A stretch of DNA of 64,000 nucleotides from Allosalinactinospora lopnorensis (lineage in GTDB: Bacteria; Actinomycetota; Actinomycetes; Streptosporangiales; Streptosporangiaceae). Positions 10,094 to 19,110 of this stretch are shown here, piece by piece (within the stretch, counting starts at the first letter, position 1; every line of letters starts with the position of its first letter). The notes under the pieces were generated by a model, which was not told the origin of the DNA, ran no database searches, and was given only the letters and a program-made list of their open reading frames with translations. The stretch is taken from contig NZ_LAJC01000020.1 in NCBI RefSeq assembly GCF_000981225.1, positions 18,188-82,187 on the forward strand, read 5' to 3'. Position numbers and translations under genes: made by a program.

Positions 10094-10702
10094 ATGCTCG
10101 ACATCGAGTGCCGCGGCGGGGCGGCTGTCATCCACATGCGGCATGACGAGGCGAACGCCCTTGACGTCCCCATGCTGCGGTGCCTCGCGGCCGCCCTCGA
10201 TTTCATCGGGGGGACACACGCCGTAGTCGTGACCGGTTACCGGTCCACATTCGCCGTCGGCGCCGACGCCGGCGCGGAACGCGCATCGGGCGAAGAGGCG
10301 TTTTCCGTCACGGACCTGCACGCCGCCCAGAGGGAGGCGGTGCGGAAGGCGGCGCACCATCCTCGCCCCATTGTCGCGGCGCTCAACGGCGACGCGCTGG
10401 ACACCGGGTTCGTGCTGGCGGCCCTCGCGGATGTCCGGCTGATGAGCCGGGGCGTGCTTGGGGCTACCCTGCCCTTGTCCGAGAGCGTGTCGCTGGATCC
10501 GGGGCTCCTGGAGAGCGTCGGTCGTGCCGCCGGCCCGCTGGCTGAGGGGATCCTCGTGGCGGGCGAGACGCTCAGCTGCGCGGAAGCCGAGTCGATCGGA
10601 CTGGTCGAGCGGCGGACCACTCCGCTGCGGCTCCTCGACGAAGCGATCCGACGAGCGCATACACTTTCCCGAACCCCCTTCGCCGCCTGGGCCTACCAAT
10701 GA
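10094..10702 (+). CDS. Enoyl-CoA hydratase/isomerase (crotonase) family protein
   Basis: 202 aa, short for crotonases (usually ~250-260). The fold signature is seen as VVVTGYRSTFAVGADAG (~46-62) and ARPIV-like HHPRPIVAALNGDALDTGFVLA (first oxyanion-hole region ~95). The usual catalytic Glu positions of true hydratases are not obvious, so the reaction may differ. GGAAGGGTGGG precedes the ATG. It is downstream of operator copy 2, so probably co-regulated with prm. A role in handling a CoA or carbonyl intermediate is only inferred. Confidence 0.75.
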   Translation: MLDIECRGGAAVIHMRHDEANALDVPMLRCLAAALDFIGGTHAVVVTGYRSTFAVGADAGAERASGEEAFSVTDLHAAQREAVRKAAHHPRPIVAALNGDALDTGFVLAALADVRLMSRGVLGATLPLSESVSLDPGLLESVGRAAGPLAEGILVAGETLSCAEAESIGLVERRTTPLRLLDEAIRRAHTLSRTPFAAWAYQ

Positions 10703-10867
10703 CCCCTGGTCACATCGGTCGTGCAACGGAGCGCGCCTCAGGGCGGCGGCGGTCGCCAGCGAGTGGATCGGCGCCACACGTCCGCCGGCGGACATCCGTA
10801 CCGCGGACGCCGACCACCGGACCGCAGCAGAAGAGCACGACAGTTCGAGTATGAGGAGACGGTGACG

Positions 10868-11002
10868 ATGTTCGACCCGTTCACCGCGCACGACTTCCAG
10901 AACGCCTTGGCGATGTGGGACACATTCCGCCTGGAGGACGACGCCGCGACCATTGAGAACGCCGACGAACCGCGGGACGCCGGCGATCGGAACGAGCAGT
11001 AG
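10868..11002 (+). CDS. Small hypothetical protein in the prm regulon (44 aa)
   Basis: 44 aa, begins MFDPFTAHDFQNALAMWDTF and ends in an acidic, charged tail (ENADEPRDAGDRNEQ). A good AGGAGA site lies upstream of the ATG. Third codon positions are strongly GC. There are no membrane segment and no recognised family. It is sandwiched between the crotonase-like and ABM genes and follows the prm operator, so it is probably part of the same transcript. Confidence 0.55.
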   Translation: MFDPFTAHDFQNALAMWDTFRLEDDAATIENADEPRDAGDRNEQ

Positions 11003-11132
11003 CGAATAACCTGGGCGGCGCGCTCCGGCGCGGTGGATGGAGATCGGGCGAGCCGGCCGATGCCGGCGGCGGCACGACGACCGCCGTCGGGAGCCGCGGC
11101 ACGAAAGAAACCTGAGCCCAGGGAGGCGACGC

Positions 11133-11459
11133 GTGATCCTCATCGTGGTCAAGTTCACCATCCGTCCGGAGCGGGCCGAGGAGTGGCCCTCCCTCGTCGA
11201 GGACTTCACCCGGGCCAGCCGGGAGGAGCCGGGCAACCTCTTCTTCGAATGGTCCAGGAGCGTCGACACGCCCAACCAGTTCGTCCTGGTGGAGGCGTTC
11301 GAGTCGGGCGAAGCCGGCGAGACGCACGTGAACTCCGACCACTTCAAGGCCGCCATGGCCTGGATGCCCAACGTGATCGCGGAGACGCCGGAGATCATCA
11401 ACGTCGAGGCCCCCGGAAACGGGTGGTCGCGGATGGCGGAGCTCACCCCTGCTCCGTAG
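11133..11459 (+). CDS. ABM-domain (antibiotic biosynthesis monooxygenase / YgiN-like) protein
   Basis: 108 aa. The ferredoxin-like ABM core is complete: ILIVVKFTIRPERAEEWPSL, GNLFFEWSRSVDTPNQFVLV, HVNSDHFKAAMAWMP. The family includes cofactor-free quinol monooxygenases and small dimeric proteins of unknown role. The GTG at 11133 is preceded by GGGAGGCG; an upstream ATG in the same frame has no ribosome site and an Arg-rich, non-coding-looking extension. It is the last gene of the arm to the right of the regulator and is followed by a hairpin at 11483-11514. Confidence 0.8.
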   Translation: MILIVVKFTIRPERAEEWPSLVEDFTRASREEPGNLFFEWSRSVDTPNQFVLVEAFESGEAGETHVNSDHFKAAMAWMPNVIAETPEIINVEAPGNGWSRMAELTPAP

Positions 11460-11482
11460 CCGGTAAGCGGCCGGATCCCTTT

Positions 11483-11514
11483 ACGGCCGGGCACGCTGAG
11501 GCGGGCCCGGCCGT
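11483..11514 (+). terminator. Hairpin terminator after the ABM gene
   Basis: Ten-bp perfect stem (ACGGCCGGGC at 11483-11492 with GCCCGGCCGT at 11505-11514) and a 12-nt loop, 23 bp after the stop codon. There is no U-tract, as is common in high-GC actinomycetes. Confidence 0.6.
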
Positions 11515-11761
11515 GCCGACGCCATCACGTGCTCCTTCGAGATCGGCACGGGTGGAGGACAGCGCACTGCGGGCCCGACCGTGCCGGTCACGCAGCGGAG
11601 TGGTAGCCATCGGTGATATTCGGGGGCGGGCCGAATCTCCTGGGATCTGGTGGGCAGTGGGGACCCAACTCGTGTGTTGAAATCAACAGCCCACGGGCCA
11701 GTGTGGAGGGGACGGACCGCGGCTGTCCCCCTCACATGCGAAACGGGCGCTGAGCGGGCGG

Positions 11762-12454
11762 CTATTGCACGCCGGGCTCCTGTCCCGTGGCGGCTACCCG
11801 TTCAGCGAGCTCGCGCAGTTTGGTGTTGGTGTCCTGAGATACCTGGGTGAGCATGTCGAAGGCATGGGAAGCCGTGACCTTGTGGCGCTCCACCAGTATC
11901 CCTATCGCGATGCCGATGCTCTCGCGTGAGTCCATGGCCGCGCGTAACGACTCCTGCATCCGCTGCGCGGACAGCGCCGCTCCGGCGTGAGCGGCGTAGA
12001 TGGATGCGATGTCGCGGGTGGAGGCGTCGAAGGCCTCCCGCTTCTGCGAGTAGAGGTTGAGCACTCCCAGCATGCCTCGCGGACTCTCCAGGCCGTATGA
12101 GAGCACGCTGCTGATGCCCAGCTTCTGGGCGCTCGCGCCGAAGCGTGGCCAGCGCGGGTCCGTTCCGACGTCGTCGCTCTGCACCCACCCCACATCGCTG
12201 GTCGCGATGTCCAGGCACGGGCCCTCACCGATGTCGTACTGGAGCTGGTCGACCTCGACGGTGGCTCTGCCGGTGGACGCCGGGGTGAAGACCTTGCTGC
12301 CGGGCTGGGAGATCGTAATGCCGGCATAGTCGCATCCCGGGATCATCTGGGTTGCCAGGTCCACCGCCTGCTGCAGCCCGGCGGTCATACGGTCGGCCGA
12401 CAGCTGCTTGGCGACCTCGGCGAATCTGTGCGCCAGCTCATGTTCCCGATCCAT
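11762..12454 (-). CDS. GAF and ANTAR domain RNA-binding regulator
   Basis: 230 aa cytosolic regulator. A GAF domain spans ~20-165, with GCDYAGITISQPG and QYDIGEGPCLDI typical of actinobacterial GAF-ANTAR proteins. A C-terminal ANTAR domain spans ~168-222, with AMDSRESIGIAIGILVERHK followed by AFDMLTQVSQDTNTKLRELA. ANTAR proteins bind paired hairpins in nascent RNA to prevent termination. There are no partner genes next to it; the target is unknown. Confidence 0.9.
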   Translation of the reverse strand: MDREHELAHRFAEVAKQLSADRMTAGLQQAVDLATQMIPGCDYAGITISQPGSKVFTPASTGRATVEVDQLQYDIGEGPCLDIATSDVGWVQSDDVGTDPRWPRFGASAQKLGISSVLSYGLESPRGMLGVLNLYSQKREAFDASTRDIASIYAAHAGAALSAQRMQESLRAAMDSRESIGIAIGILVERHKVTASHAFDMLTQVSQDTNTKLRELAERVAATGQEPGVQ

Positions 12455-13271
12455 GGTTCCCTCTGTGTTGAAGCAGTAGTACCGATCGACTCAAGGGATG
12501 AATCCTGCGCAACGCCCTAGCGTCGGCCCTTTCAACCTACTCGACCGTAGACGGTGCTCCAGCGTTTCTCGGCCGCCTTGGGAACGTGGGAGTACACGCT
12601 CGGTGATGGACCACGCCTTTGGCGGGCGGCGCTTTCCGTGCTCAACGTCGAGGTCGCTGTGGAAGTCGGTTCAGTGCGGGACTGCCGGGGGTGGTCCGGT
12701 GCGCGGTTGGAAGGAGACGCCGCGCCAGCGGAGTTCGGCGTAGCGGGTGCCCAGCACGTCGCTGCGGGTGGTGCCGTGGTCATCGGCGAGGGCCTCCAGC
12801 AGGGTGCGGCAGTAGCGGCGCAGCAGATCCTCCGAACGCGGAACACGCAGGCCAAGGCGCGAGCATGCGGTCGTCGTCGACGAGGCGCTCGCCACAGGCG
12901 GAGTGCTCTCCCCGCAGAGTGGCGGGACTACGAGAAGGTGGAACGGCGGGCGGTAGAGATTCGGGAATGCCAGCTCGCCTTGTTCCCCCGACCGCTGCAG
13001 ACGGCTGGGGTTGTTGTGCGCAAGGTGATAGGTACGCGAGACATTCTGCGCGAGCAGCTTGACACGGTGCTGAAAGGGGGAGTGAAAGCGCTGGTGATCC
13101 CGACTGCGTCGAGTGCCGCGCTTTTCTCGCGGAGGCGCGGGCCGGGGCAATAGAAATATGGCGGCACGCGCAATTGGCCGGTTATGTGCGGTGTGTCGGT
13201 TTTTTCGGATGGCTTTTCGACGCCGCTTCTTTCCCGCCACATGCGTATCCCTGGCCCCGGCCTGCGCCGCG
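12455..13271. other. Long non-genic stretch with degenerate coding traces
   Basis: No confident gene. On the minus strand, roughly 12671-12870 encodes a protein-like segment (EDLLRRYCRTLLEALADDHG...GTRYAELRWRGVSF) that lacks a plausible start or upstream continuation. It could be the tail of a decayed gene. The plus-strand frames look compositional only. Confidence 0.35.
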
Positions 13272-13418
13272 ATGCCGGCCATCGCGCAGACCACAGCGGA
13301 CGGCTCGATGCGCCGCGTCGATCCCGAGCGCGCCCACGACATCCCGCCGCGCGGCGATCCGATTCTGGAGGACGGCGAGACCCCCGCCCACCCGCTGAGC
13401 CAGGACGACCTGGACTGA
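13272..13418 (+). CDS. Possible small acidic protein (48 aa)
   Basis: The frame has strongly GC-biased third positions and ends in an acidic segment (HDIPPRGDPILEDGETPAHP). Upstream in the same frame a hydrophobic, Ala-rich stretch could be a signal peptide if translation began near 13209. No ribosome site supports either start. Family unknown; it could equally be a remnant. Confidence 0.3.
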   Translation: MPAIAQTTADGSMRRVDPERAHDIPPRGDPILEDGETPAHPLSQDDLD

Positions 13419-13655
13419 CCGGGCCGCGCCGCCGAAGCCGGACACGCGGCAGCGGTGAGGCCGGCATTCGCCCCGTGATGCCGGCGGTCCTCAGCGAGCG
13501 GCGGCTTTTCGCGGTAATTGCGCAGAACAGGGGAGTGAGTCACCGGTATCCCGTTTTAGGGCTCTTGTGACGATTAGTCGTCATACGTACACTCGACGCG
13601 CCCTGACCCGGGGCGTGCGCAGTGAATGCTCGTTTCGACCCCCCGAAGGAGACAC

Positions 13656-14240
13656 ATGCTGCGACCTGCAATGACGACTGCCCTGATCGGTATCGCCGGC
13701 GTGACGCTGTCACTGGCAGACGGGACGGCAGCCGCGGCCGCCGCCCCCGCGCCGCACGCGGAAACGGAAGAGGTGCAGCAGGTCACCCTGTACTACGACG
13801 ATAGCGAGGCCGCGGAGTTCCAGGGCGAGATCGCTGCGGGCGCCCAAGAGTGGAACGACAACGTGGAGAACGTCACCTTGGAGAGGGCCGACCAGGGGCA
13901 GGACGCCGAGATCCGGATCGTGGCCACTGACGGATGGCCGCAGGCGACACTCGGTCCGGTACGCCCGGGCGGTCAGGCCAGGATCGAGTTCGGGCGCCAG
14001 GCGGTGGACGAGGGGTACGACACCGTTCGCATCGCCTCCCACGAGCTGGGCCACAGCCTCGGCCTGCCCGACGACAAGCCCGGGCCGTGTTCGTCGCTGA
14101 TGTCCGGCTCCACGGGCGGGGTGGACTGCACGAACCCGACCCCGAACGAGGCCGAGCAGGCTCAGGCGGAGGCGAACTACGGCAACGGCGTCGCCGGCGA
14201 GGAACCCGCTGACGACAGGGTCCTCGTCGACGCCCCCTGA
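13656..14240 (+). CDS. Snapalysin-type small neutral metalloprotease, secreted
   Basis: 194 aa. An Ala-rich signal peptide occupies ~1-30. The zinc motif is HELGHSLGLPD: His129, Glu130, His133, Asp139, the HExxHxxxxxD pattern of peptidase family M7 (snapalysin). Two Cys (CSSLMSGSTGGVDC) after the motif can form the family's disulfide. The ATG follows GAAGGAG at 13645-13651, which decides the start over an upstream ATG at 13626. The length fits the mature enzyme plus leader; a long propeptide is lacking. It is followed by a very strong terminator. Confidence 0.88.
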   Translation: MLRPAMTTALIGIAGVTLSLADGTAAAAAAPAPHAETEEVQQVTLYYDDSEAAEFQGEIAAGAQEWNDNVENVTLERADQGQDAEIRIVATDGWPQATLGPVRPGGQARIEFGRQAVDEGYDTVRIASHELGHSLGLPDDKPGPCSSLMSGSTGGVDCTNPTPNEAEQAQAEANYGNGVAGEEPADDRVLVDAP

Positions 14241-14252
14241 CCGGCCCGGCTG

Positions 14253-14308
14253 GTCCGTGGGCGGTGGCCGACCGCGGAACGCCCCGCGGTCGGCCACCGC
14301 CCACGGAC
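14253..14308. terminator. 25-bp perfect hairpin between convergent protease and catalase genes
   Basis: Arms 14253-14277 and 14284-14308 pair without mismatch around a 6-nt loop (AACGCC). It sits between two convergent genes and is likely a bidirectional terminator. Confidence 0.85.
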
Positions 14309-14354
14309 ATGGCGAAGCCCCCGCACGAGGCGCCGTGCACGGGCTATTGGTCGG

Positions 14355-15818
14355 TCAGTCGTTGCTCTTGACGGACTTCTCGATCCGGTCGCCGGTCTCC
14401 TGGTCGATGTTCCGCCAGTACTCGAACGCGCGCCGCAGCACCGGCTCGGTGACCCCGTTCGAAAGGTGGCCGGCCACGTTGGCCACCAGCCGGTCCCGGG
14501 CGGCGTCGTCCATCACCTCGCGTACGAGGGTGCCCGCCTGGACGAAGTCGCCGTCGTCCCGGCGCGGAGTGTAGGCGGCGTGCACCATCTGCCCGCTGGT
14601 GTGCCAGCCGGCGGGCTCGCCGAAGCGGGCGGTGTCGGCGCTGGGGCCGCCCTTGCTGTTCGGCGCGTAGACCGGGTCCGAGACGTTGGTGACCCGCATG
14701 GCACCGTCCTTGCTGTAGCTGTGGACCGGAGCCTGCGCCGCGTTGACCGGGATCTGCTTGTAGTTGACCCCCAAGCGGGCGCGGTGCGCGTCGGCGTAGG
14801 AGAACAACCGGGCGAGCAGCATCTTGTCCGGACTGGGGCCGATACCGGGCACGAGGTTGTTCGGCTCGAAGGCGGCCTGCTCGATCTCGGTGTGGTAGTC
14901 GGCCGGGTTGCGGTCCAGCGTCAACCGGCCCACCCTGTGCAGCGGGTAGTCGCCGTGCGGCCACACCTTGGTGAGGTCGAACGGGTTGAACCGGTAGGTC
15001 TCGGCGTCGGCGAACGGCATGATCTGGACATAGAGGGTCCAGCTCGGGTGGTCGCCCTGCTCGATCGCCCGGTACAGGTCACGCGTGTGGAAGTCGCTGT
15101 CCTCGCCGGCGGTCTGGTCGGCCTCCTCCTGGGGGAGGAAGTCAATGCCCTGGTCGGTCTTGAAGTGGTACTTCACCCAGAACTTCTCGCCCGCGGCGTT
15201 GACCCACATGTAGGTGTGGCTGGAGTAGCCGTTCATGTGCCGCCAGGTCCTCGGGATCCCCCGGTCGCCCATCAGCCACGTGACCTGGTGGGCCGACTCC
15301 GGAGAGAGCGTCCAGAAGTCCCACTGCATGTCGTTGTCGCGCAGGTTGTTGTCCGCGCGGCGCTTCTGCGAGCGGATGAAGTGCTGGAACTTCATCGGGT
15401 CGCGCACGAAGAACACCGGCGTGTTGTTGCCGACCATGTCGTAGTTGCCTTCGCTGGTGTAGAACTTCACCGCGAAGCCGCGCGGATCGCGCCATGTATC
15501 GGGGCTGCCCCGCTCGCCGGCGACGGAGGAGAACCGGATCGCGATCTCGGTCTCGGTGTTCGGCTGGAACACGGCGGCCTTGGTGTAGGCGCTGACGTCG
15601 TCCGTGACGGTGAACCTGCCGAACGCACCGCCGCCTTTGGCGTGCGGCTGGCGCTCCGGGATACGTTCCCGGTTGAACTGCGCCATCTGCTCGATGAGGT
15701 AGTTGTCCTGCAGAAGGATCGGCCCGTCCGGGCCGACGGTGAGCGAGTGCTCGTCGCTCGAGACCGGGATACCCGCGTCCGTCGTCGTTGGTGCCGGGTG
15801 CGCTTCCGTCAACGCCAT
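14355..15818 (-). CDS. katA: Monofunctional heme catalase
   Basis: 487 aa clade-3-sized catalase that decomposes hydrogen peroxide. The distal His59 lies in [15 protein letters not shown]. The catalytic Asn segment reads [17 protein letters not shown]. The proximal heme tyrosine lies in [14 protein letters not shown] (~340). The ATG at 15818 follows GAGGAGGC; an upstream in-frame start has no site and an unlikely N-terminus. It lies 46 bp downstream of a Fur-family gene on the same strand, the classical regulator-catalase pair. Confidence 0.96.
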   Translation of the reverse strand: MALTEAHPAPTTTDAGIPVSSDEHSLTVGPDGPILLQDNYLIEQMAQFNRERIPERQPHAKGGGAFGRFTVTDDVSAYTKAAVFQPNTETEIAIRFSSVAGERGSPDTWRDPRGFAVKFYTSEGNYDMVGNNTPVFFVRDPMKFQHFIRSQKRRADNNLRDNDMQWDFWTLSPESAHQVTWLMGDRGIPRTWRHMNGYSSHTYMWVNAAGEKFWVKYHFKTDQGIDFLPQEEADQTAGEDSDFHTRDLYRAIEQGDHPSWTLYVQIMPFADAETYRFNPFDLTKVWPHGDYPLHRVGRLTLDRNPADYHTEIEQAAFEPNNLVPGIGPSPDKMLLARLFSYADAHRARLGVNYKQIPVNAAQAPVHSYSKDGAMRVTNVSDPVYAPNSKGGPSADTARFGEPAGWHTSGQMVHAAYTPRRDDGDFVQAGTLVREVMDDAARDRLVANVAGHLSNGVTEPVLRRAFEYWRNIDQETGDRIEKSVKSND

Positions 15819-15864
15819 TGCCTCCTCTGGACGGGAGGGCCGGGAACCGGCCGCCTCGCGTCCG

Positions 15865-16293
15865 TTATCGCCTACTCGAACAATCCGGGCATACGCCCCA
15901 AAACACGACCTCGGCCTCGTCAAGTTCGTGTCCCCGCTCGTCGGAGGGGGTCAGGCAAAGCCGGGTGCCCGTGGCGCAGTCGACGTCCTCAATACGGCCG
16001 CAGATCCGGCACACCAGGTGGTGGTGGTTGTCACCGGTGCGGCGTTCGTAACGGGCGGGATGGCCGGCCGGCTCGGTCCGCCGCACCAGCCCCGCCCTGA
16101 CGCATGCGCCGAGCACGTCGTAGACCGCCTGGGTGGACACCGACCCGACGCGTTCCCGCACTCCCCGGCCGATCTCCTCGACCGTGGCGTGCGGGTGTTC
16201 TGAGAGCCACTCCAGCACCGCCACGCGGGGCCCGGTTACCCGCAGTCCCGCCTGGCGCAGATGCGTGCGCGCCGGCGCGTCGCCATGGGGCAT
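15865..16293 (-). CDS. Fur-family peroxide/iron regulator paired with catalase
   Basis: 142 aa. N-terminal winged helix ([19 protein letters not shown]). The metal region is [20 protein letters not shown] with a second CPDC near the C-terminus, giving two Cys pairs for a structural zinc. This arrangement is that of FurA/CatR, which represses its own gene and katA until oxidised. It is transcribed directly into katA. GGAGG almost abuts the ATG. Confidence 0.92.
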   Translation of the reverse strand: MPHGDAPARTHLRQAGLRVTGPRVAVLEWLSEHPHATVEEIGRGVRERVGSVSTQAVYDVLGACVRAGLVRRTEPAGHPARYERRTGDNHHHLVCRICGRIEDVDCATGTRLCLTPSDERGHELDEAEVVFWGVCPDCSSRR

Positions 16294-16962
16294 ACCTCCA
16301 CCCCATTAGCTTTTCTGGAGTGAGTCAAGTATCTGAGTGGAACCGGTGTGGCGTCCGCGCTTGCCGCGGACGCCCCCGGGGTCGCGTGCTCAGGTGCCCG
16401 CGCGGCCCCTGACCCGTGGCGGCGCTTCTCGGGGAAAGCGTTCCTCCGAAGCGCGCGGAGGAACGCTCTCGGCGGGAGACCTGCGACCACCGATCGGACG
16501 AAGTGGGATCACCAGATCATCCGTCCCCATCCCGAACATCGATACAGAAGTGTCAACCGGAAAAATGCTCTCCGGGGCGCCGTGCCCTCGGATCTCCGGG
16601 GACTTTCCCGCTGCTGTGGGCAATGGCGCGGACACGGATCGGTTTCGGCCGATACGGGCTCCTGGAATGCCGTATCAGGGGTGGCCGAGATCGGGAGCGG
16701 TGACCGGAGTAGTAGGATCTGTCAACGAGATCCCCATGTCGGCTCAACGAACCGTCCCGCAATTAGTTATACCGCGTTCCCCGAAAAATCCCGGTGCCTT
16801 TATTCGGGTGCAGACGCTCCTGAACCGATGGAGTGAGCTGCGCGTATCGCGGAGCGAGGGAGGAGGTGCGTCCGCCGCCGGACCCACTGGTGGTTTCTCC
16901 GTGGTGCCGCCGGCAACACAAGGTTCATCGCCCCCTAGGGTACCGGCTCCGAAGAGGGGTAT
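16294..16962. other. Intergenic region with two hairpins, no gene
   Basis: Two perfect inverted repeats: GCGTCCGCG 16351-16359 with CGCGGACGC 16365-16373, and GCGTTCCTCCG 16438-16448 with CGGAGGAACGC 16456-16466. Open frames here lack ribosome sites and recognisable protein features. The 16329-16296 side should hold the fur-katA promoter; no clear -10/-35 pair was identified. Confidence 0.4.
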
Positions 16963-17121
16963 ATGAAATACGACTGGTCCCGCGTAGCCCGTATCGGTGC
17001 GATCGTACTGATGGCGACCGTGGTCCTTGCTCTTCTCGTGGTGGTGGTGTCGATCGCATTTGTCCTTGCCTATCACAGCTTTGTGCCCACGGGGAGAGGG
17101 CCGATTGTGAGCCCCTGGTGA
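16963..17121 (+). CDS. Small single-pass membrane protein (52 aa)
   Basis: 52 aa, starts MKYDWSRVARIGAIVLMATV and has one ~27-residue hydrophobic helix (about 12-40) followed by a short tail. GAAGAGGGG lies four bases before the ATG. Positive residues precede the helix, suggesting an N-in topology. No family is recognised. Confidence 0.55.
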   Translation: MKYDWSRVARIGAIVLMATVVLALLVVVVSIAFVLAYHSFVPTGRGPIVSPW

Positions 17122-17255
17122 CCCGGAGGTTCTCGTCGCCGGGACCGCGGTCCCGGGAAAACGCCGCAGAATTCCCGGGGCGGCCGCCGACGGCTTCCCG
17201 CCGAGGCCGCGTATGAACAGGGCGCGAACGAAGGGGAACGCGGCCGGAAGCGGGG

Positions 17256-17540
17256 TCAGGGGAGCAGGTCCTCGGCACGTTCCACGGTGGCGGCCCGGCG
17301 CAGCCAGGCGTTGAGCTGGTCGAGGTCGGCGCATTCGGTGACACGCTGGTGAATGCCTTCCGGGACATCGAGACCGCGGGCCTCCAGAACGGTGAGGATG
17401 TCCTCGGCTTTGCCCTGGGCCATGCCCTTGGCGGCGTAGGTGCGGGCGAACTCGCTCTTCCACTGGTAGGTGCTGGTGGCCAAGATGTCCTCCGGGTACT
17501 TTCTGGCCGCGGCGGGTAGCGCCGCGAGCACATAGGTCGT
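17256..17540 (-). pseudogene. 5'-truncated nuclease/transposase-like hypothetical gene (C-terminal fragment)
   Basis: The frame ending at 17256 encodes ALPAAARKYPEDILATST and then YAAKGMAQGKAEDILTVLEA, ending RAATVERAEDLLP. This resembles the C-terminal tail of a widespread actinobacterial PD-(D/E)XK/Rpn-like hypothetical family. The expected N-terminal ~200 aa are absent: upstream sequence abruptly becomes antisense to another gene at ~17541. No start is usable. Family assignment is from memory of the tail pattern. Confidence 0.45.
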
Positions 17541-17541
17541 T

Positions 17542-18141
17542 GTGCTGTGCGGCTCGGCGGTGATGCTGGCTGTCGTCCCCTGGTTCTGGACACGGCAGGG
17601 CGTTGATGTCACCGGGCACGGCATCAGCATCACGCAGCGGCCGATGTGGTGGCACCGCGGCCGCGCCGCCGAGATCCCCTGGCGGGACGTCCACCACATC
17701 GCCCCCACCCGGGTCGCGAAGTACCCGGGCTCGGAGTCCGCGGATCCCGTCCTGGAGTTGTTCCTCCATCGTGTCGACCACGGTCTGCGCCTGCCGCGCT
17801 GGGCCAGGCCGGTTCTCGCGGGGGAGGTGAAATGGAGCCGGGTGGCGTCCCTCCCGCGAATTGTCATCAGCCTCACCGACCCGGAGGCACTGCGCAAGCT
17901 GGAGTCGCTGCTGCGGCGTGCCCGTCCCGATCTGTTCGACCCACCGGCCTTCGCGTCCCCCCACCTGACGATTCGGCGCCGAGTGGCATGGGTATACCGC
18001 CGCTCGGGAATGGGGCCCGCTTTCCCGCGCTCCGGCTCGGCCGTTCTCGTGCGCGGTGGTTGGCGCCGCGTGGGCTCGTGCCGGATACCGAGGGATTCGG
18101 GGCGGGCGCCGTGTCCTGGGGCCCTGCGTTCCCTAGGCTGA
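17542..18141 (+). pseudogene. 5'-truncated hypothetical membrane-associated protein
   Basis: Begins within a hydrophobic helix (AVMLAVVPWFW), then GHGISITQRPMWWHRGRAAE and a beta-rich, PH-like segment to LLRRARPDLFDP (~17940). After that the composition becomes non-protein-like until the stop at 18141, just before the next gene. There is no ribosome site at the GTG 17542, and at least one membrane helix appears to be missing. It abuts the oppositely oriented truncated gene at ~17541, so both lost their 5' ends at one junction. Confidence 0.4.
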
Positions 18142-18145
18142 GATC

Positions 18146-19108
18146 ATGCTGCACGGCCTGCTCTTCCGCGATGGCGAGACCACCGGTGCGGACGTCGACC
18201 CGAGCCGGCTGCCGGAGCTGGGCGGGCCGCGGACCGTGGTGTGGGCCGCCGGCGATCCCGGGTCGCCGGCCGACCTGGACAGCGCCGCCGCCCTGTGCGG
18301 CATCCCCCGCGCCCGGATCGAGGCGATCATGACCCCCGGCCGGCGCGGCCGGCTCTGGCGGTCCGACGGGCGCTACGCGCTGCCCGCGCAGGCCGTCCGC
18401 CCCAGCGCGGACGGTGCGGAGTTCACCCGGCTGGTCATGCTGGTCTCCCCCGACGCCATGGTGACCTTCAGCGAGAAGCCCGCCCTCGACATCGGGAGCG
18501 TGCTGGCCGATGACCTGGACCATGCCGCTGTCGCCCGCGACGGCACCGCCGCACTGGTACGCCACGTGGTGGAGCGGCTGATCACCGGGTACCAGGAGAC
18601 GGTCCTCGACATCGACGAGGGGATCAGCGAGGTCGAGGAGCTGCTGTTCGAGAACGCGCCGGCCGTGATCGCCCGGGTCCAGCGCGACACCCACCTGCTG
18701 CGCCGCCGCCTCGCGCTGCTGCGCCGCGCGGTGCTGCCGCTGCGCGAGGCCTTGGACGAGCTGCGCCAGGCCGACACGCGCACGAAGGGACGGCCCGGCC
18801 AGCACGTCCACGGGCTCGTCCGGCAGCTCGACCACCTGCTCGGCCTCATCGACTCCCTTCGCGAGATGCTGGTCTCGGTGCTGGGCACCAACATCAACCT
18901 GCAGCAGAACCGCCTCAACGTCACCATGAAGAAGCTCACCGGGTGGGCCGCGGTGATCGCCATACCCGCACTGATCACGAGCTGGTACGGGATGAACGTG
19001 GAACTTCCGGGGCGGCACGAACTGTGGGGGGCGGTGCTCGCCAACGTCCTCGTGATGGGCGCGGCCCTCGCGATCTACCTTTCCTTCCGCCGGCGCGACT
19101 GGCTGTGA
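18146..19108 (+). CDS. CorA-family divalent cation transporter
   Basis: 320 aa. A large cytoplasmic domain (1-255) with a long helical stalk (LIDSLREMLVSVLGTNINLQ) precedes two C-terminal transmembrane helices. The signature loop is SWYGMNVELPG, containing the GMN triad of CorA Mg/Co/Ni channels and ZntB-type transporters. Substrate cannot be told from sequence. Confidence 0.9.
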   Translation: MLHGLLFRDGETTGADVDPSRLPELGGPRTVVWAAGDPGSPADLDSAAALCGIPRARIEAIMTPGRRGRLWRSDGRYALPAQAVRPSADGAEFTRLVMLVSPDAMVTFSEKPALDIGSVLADDLDHAAVARDGTAALVRHVVERLITGYQETVLDIDEGISEVEELLFENAPAVIARVQRDTHLLRRRLALLRRAVLPLREALDELRQADTRTKGRPGQHVHGLVRQLDHLLGLIDSLREMLVSVLGTNINLQQNRLNVTMKKLTGWAAVIAIPALITSWYGMNVELPGRHELWGAVLANVLVMGAALAIYLSFRRRDWL

Positions 19109-19110
19109 CC

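Noticed and set aside
12671..13543. 290-aa minus-strand gene
   Set aside because: Most of the frame has no protein-like character; only ~60 residues near 12671-12870 look coding, and there is no start or ribosome site.
16348..16836. 162-aa plus-strand gene after fur
   Set aside because: Composition and lack of a ribosome site argue against it; the region has hairpins instead.
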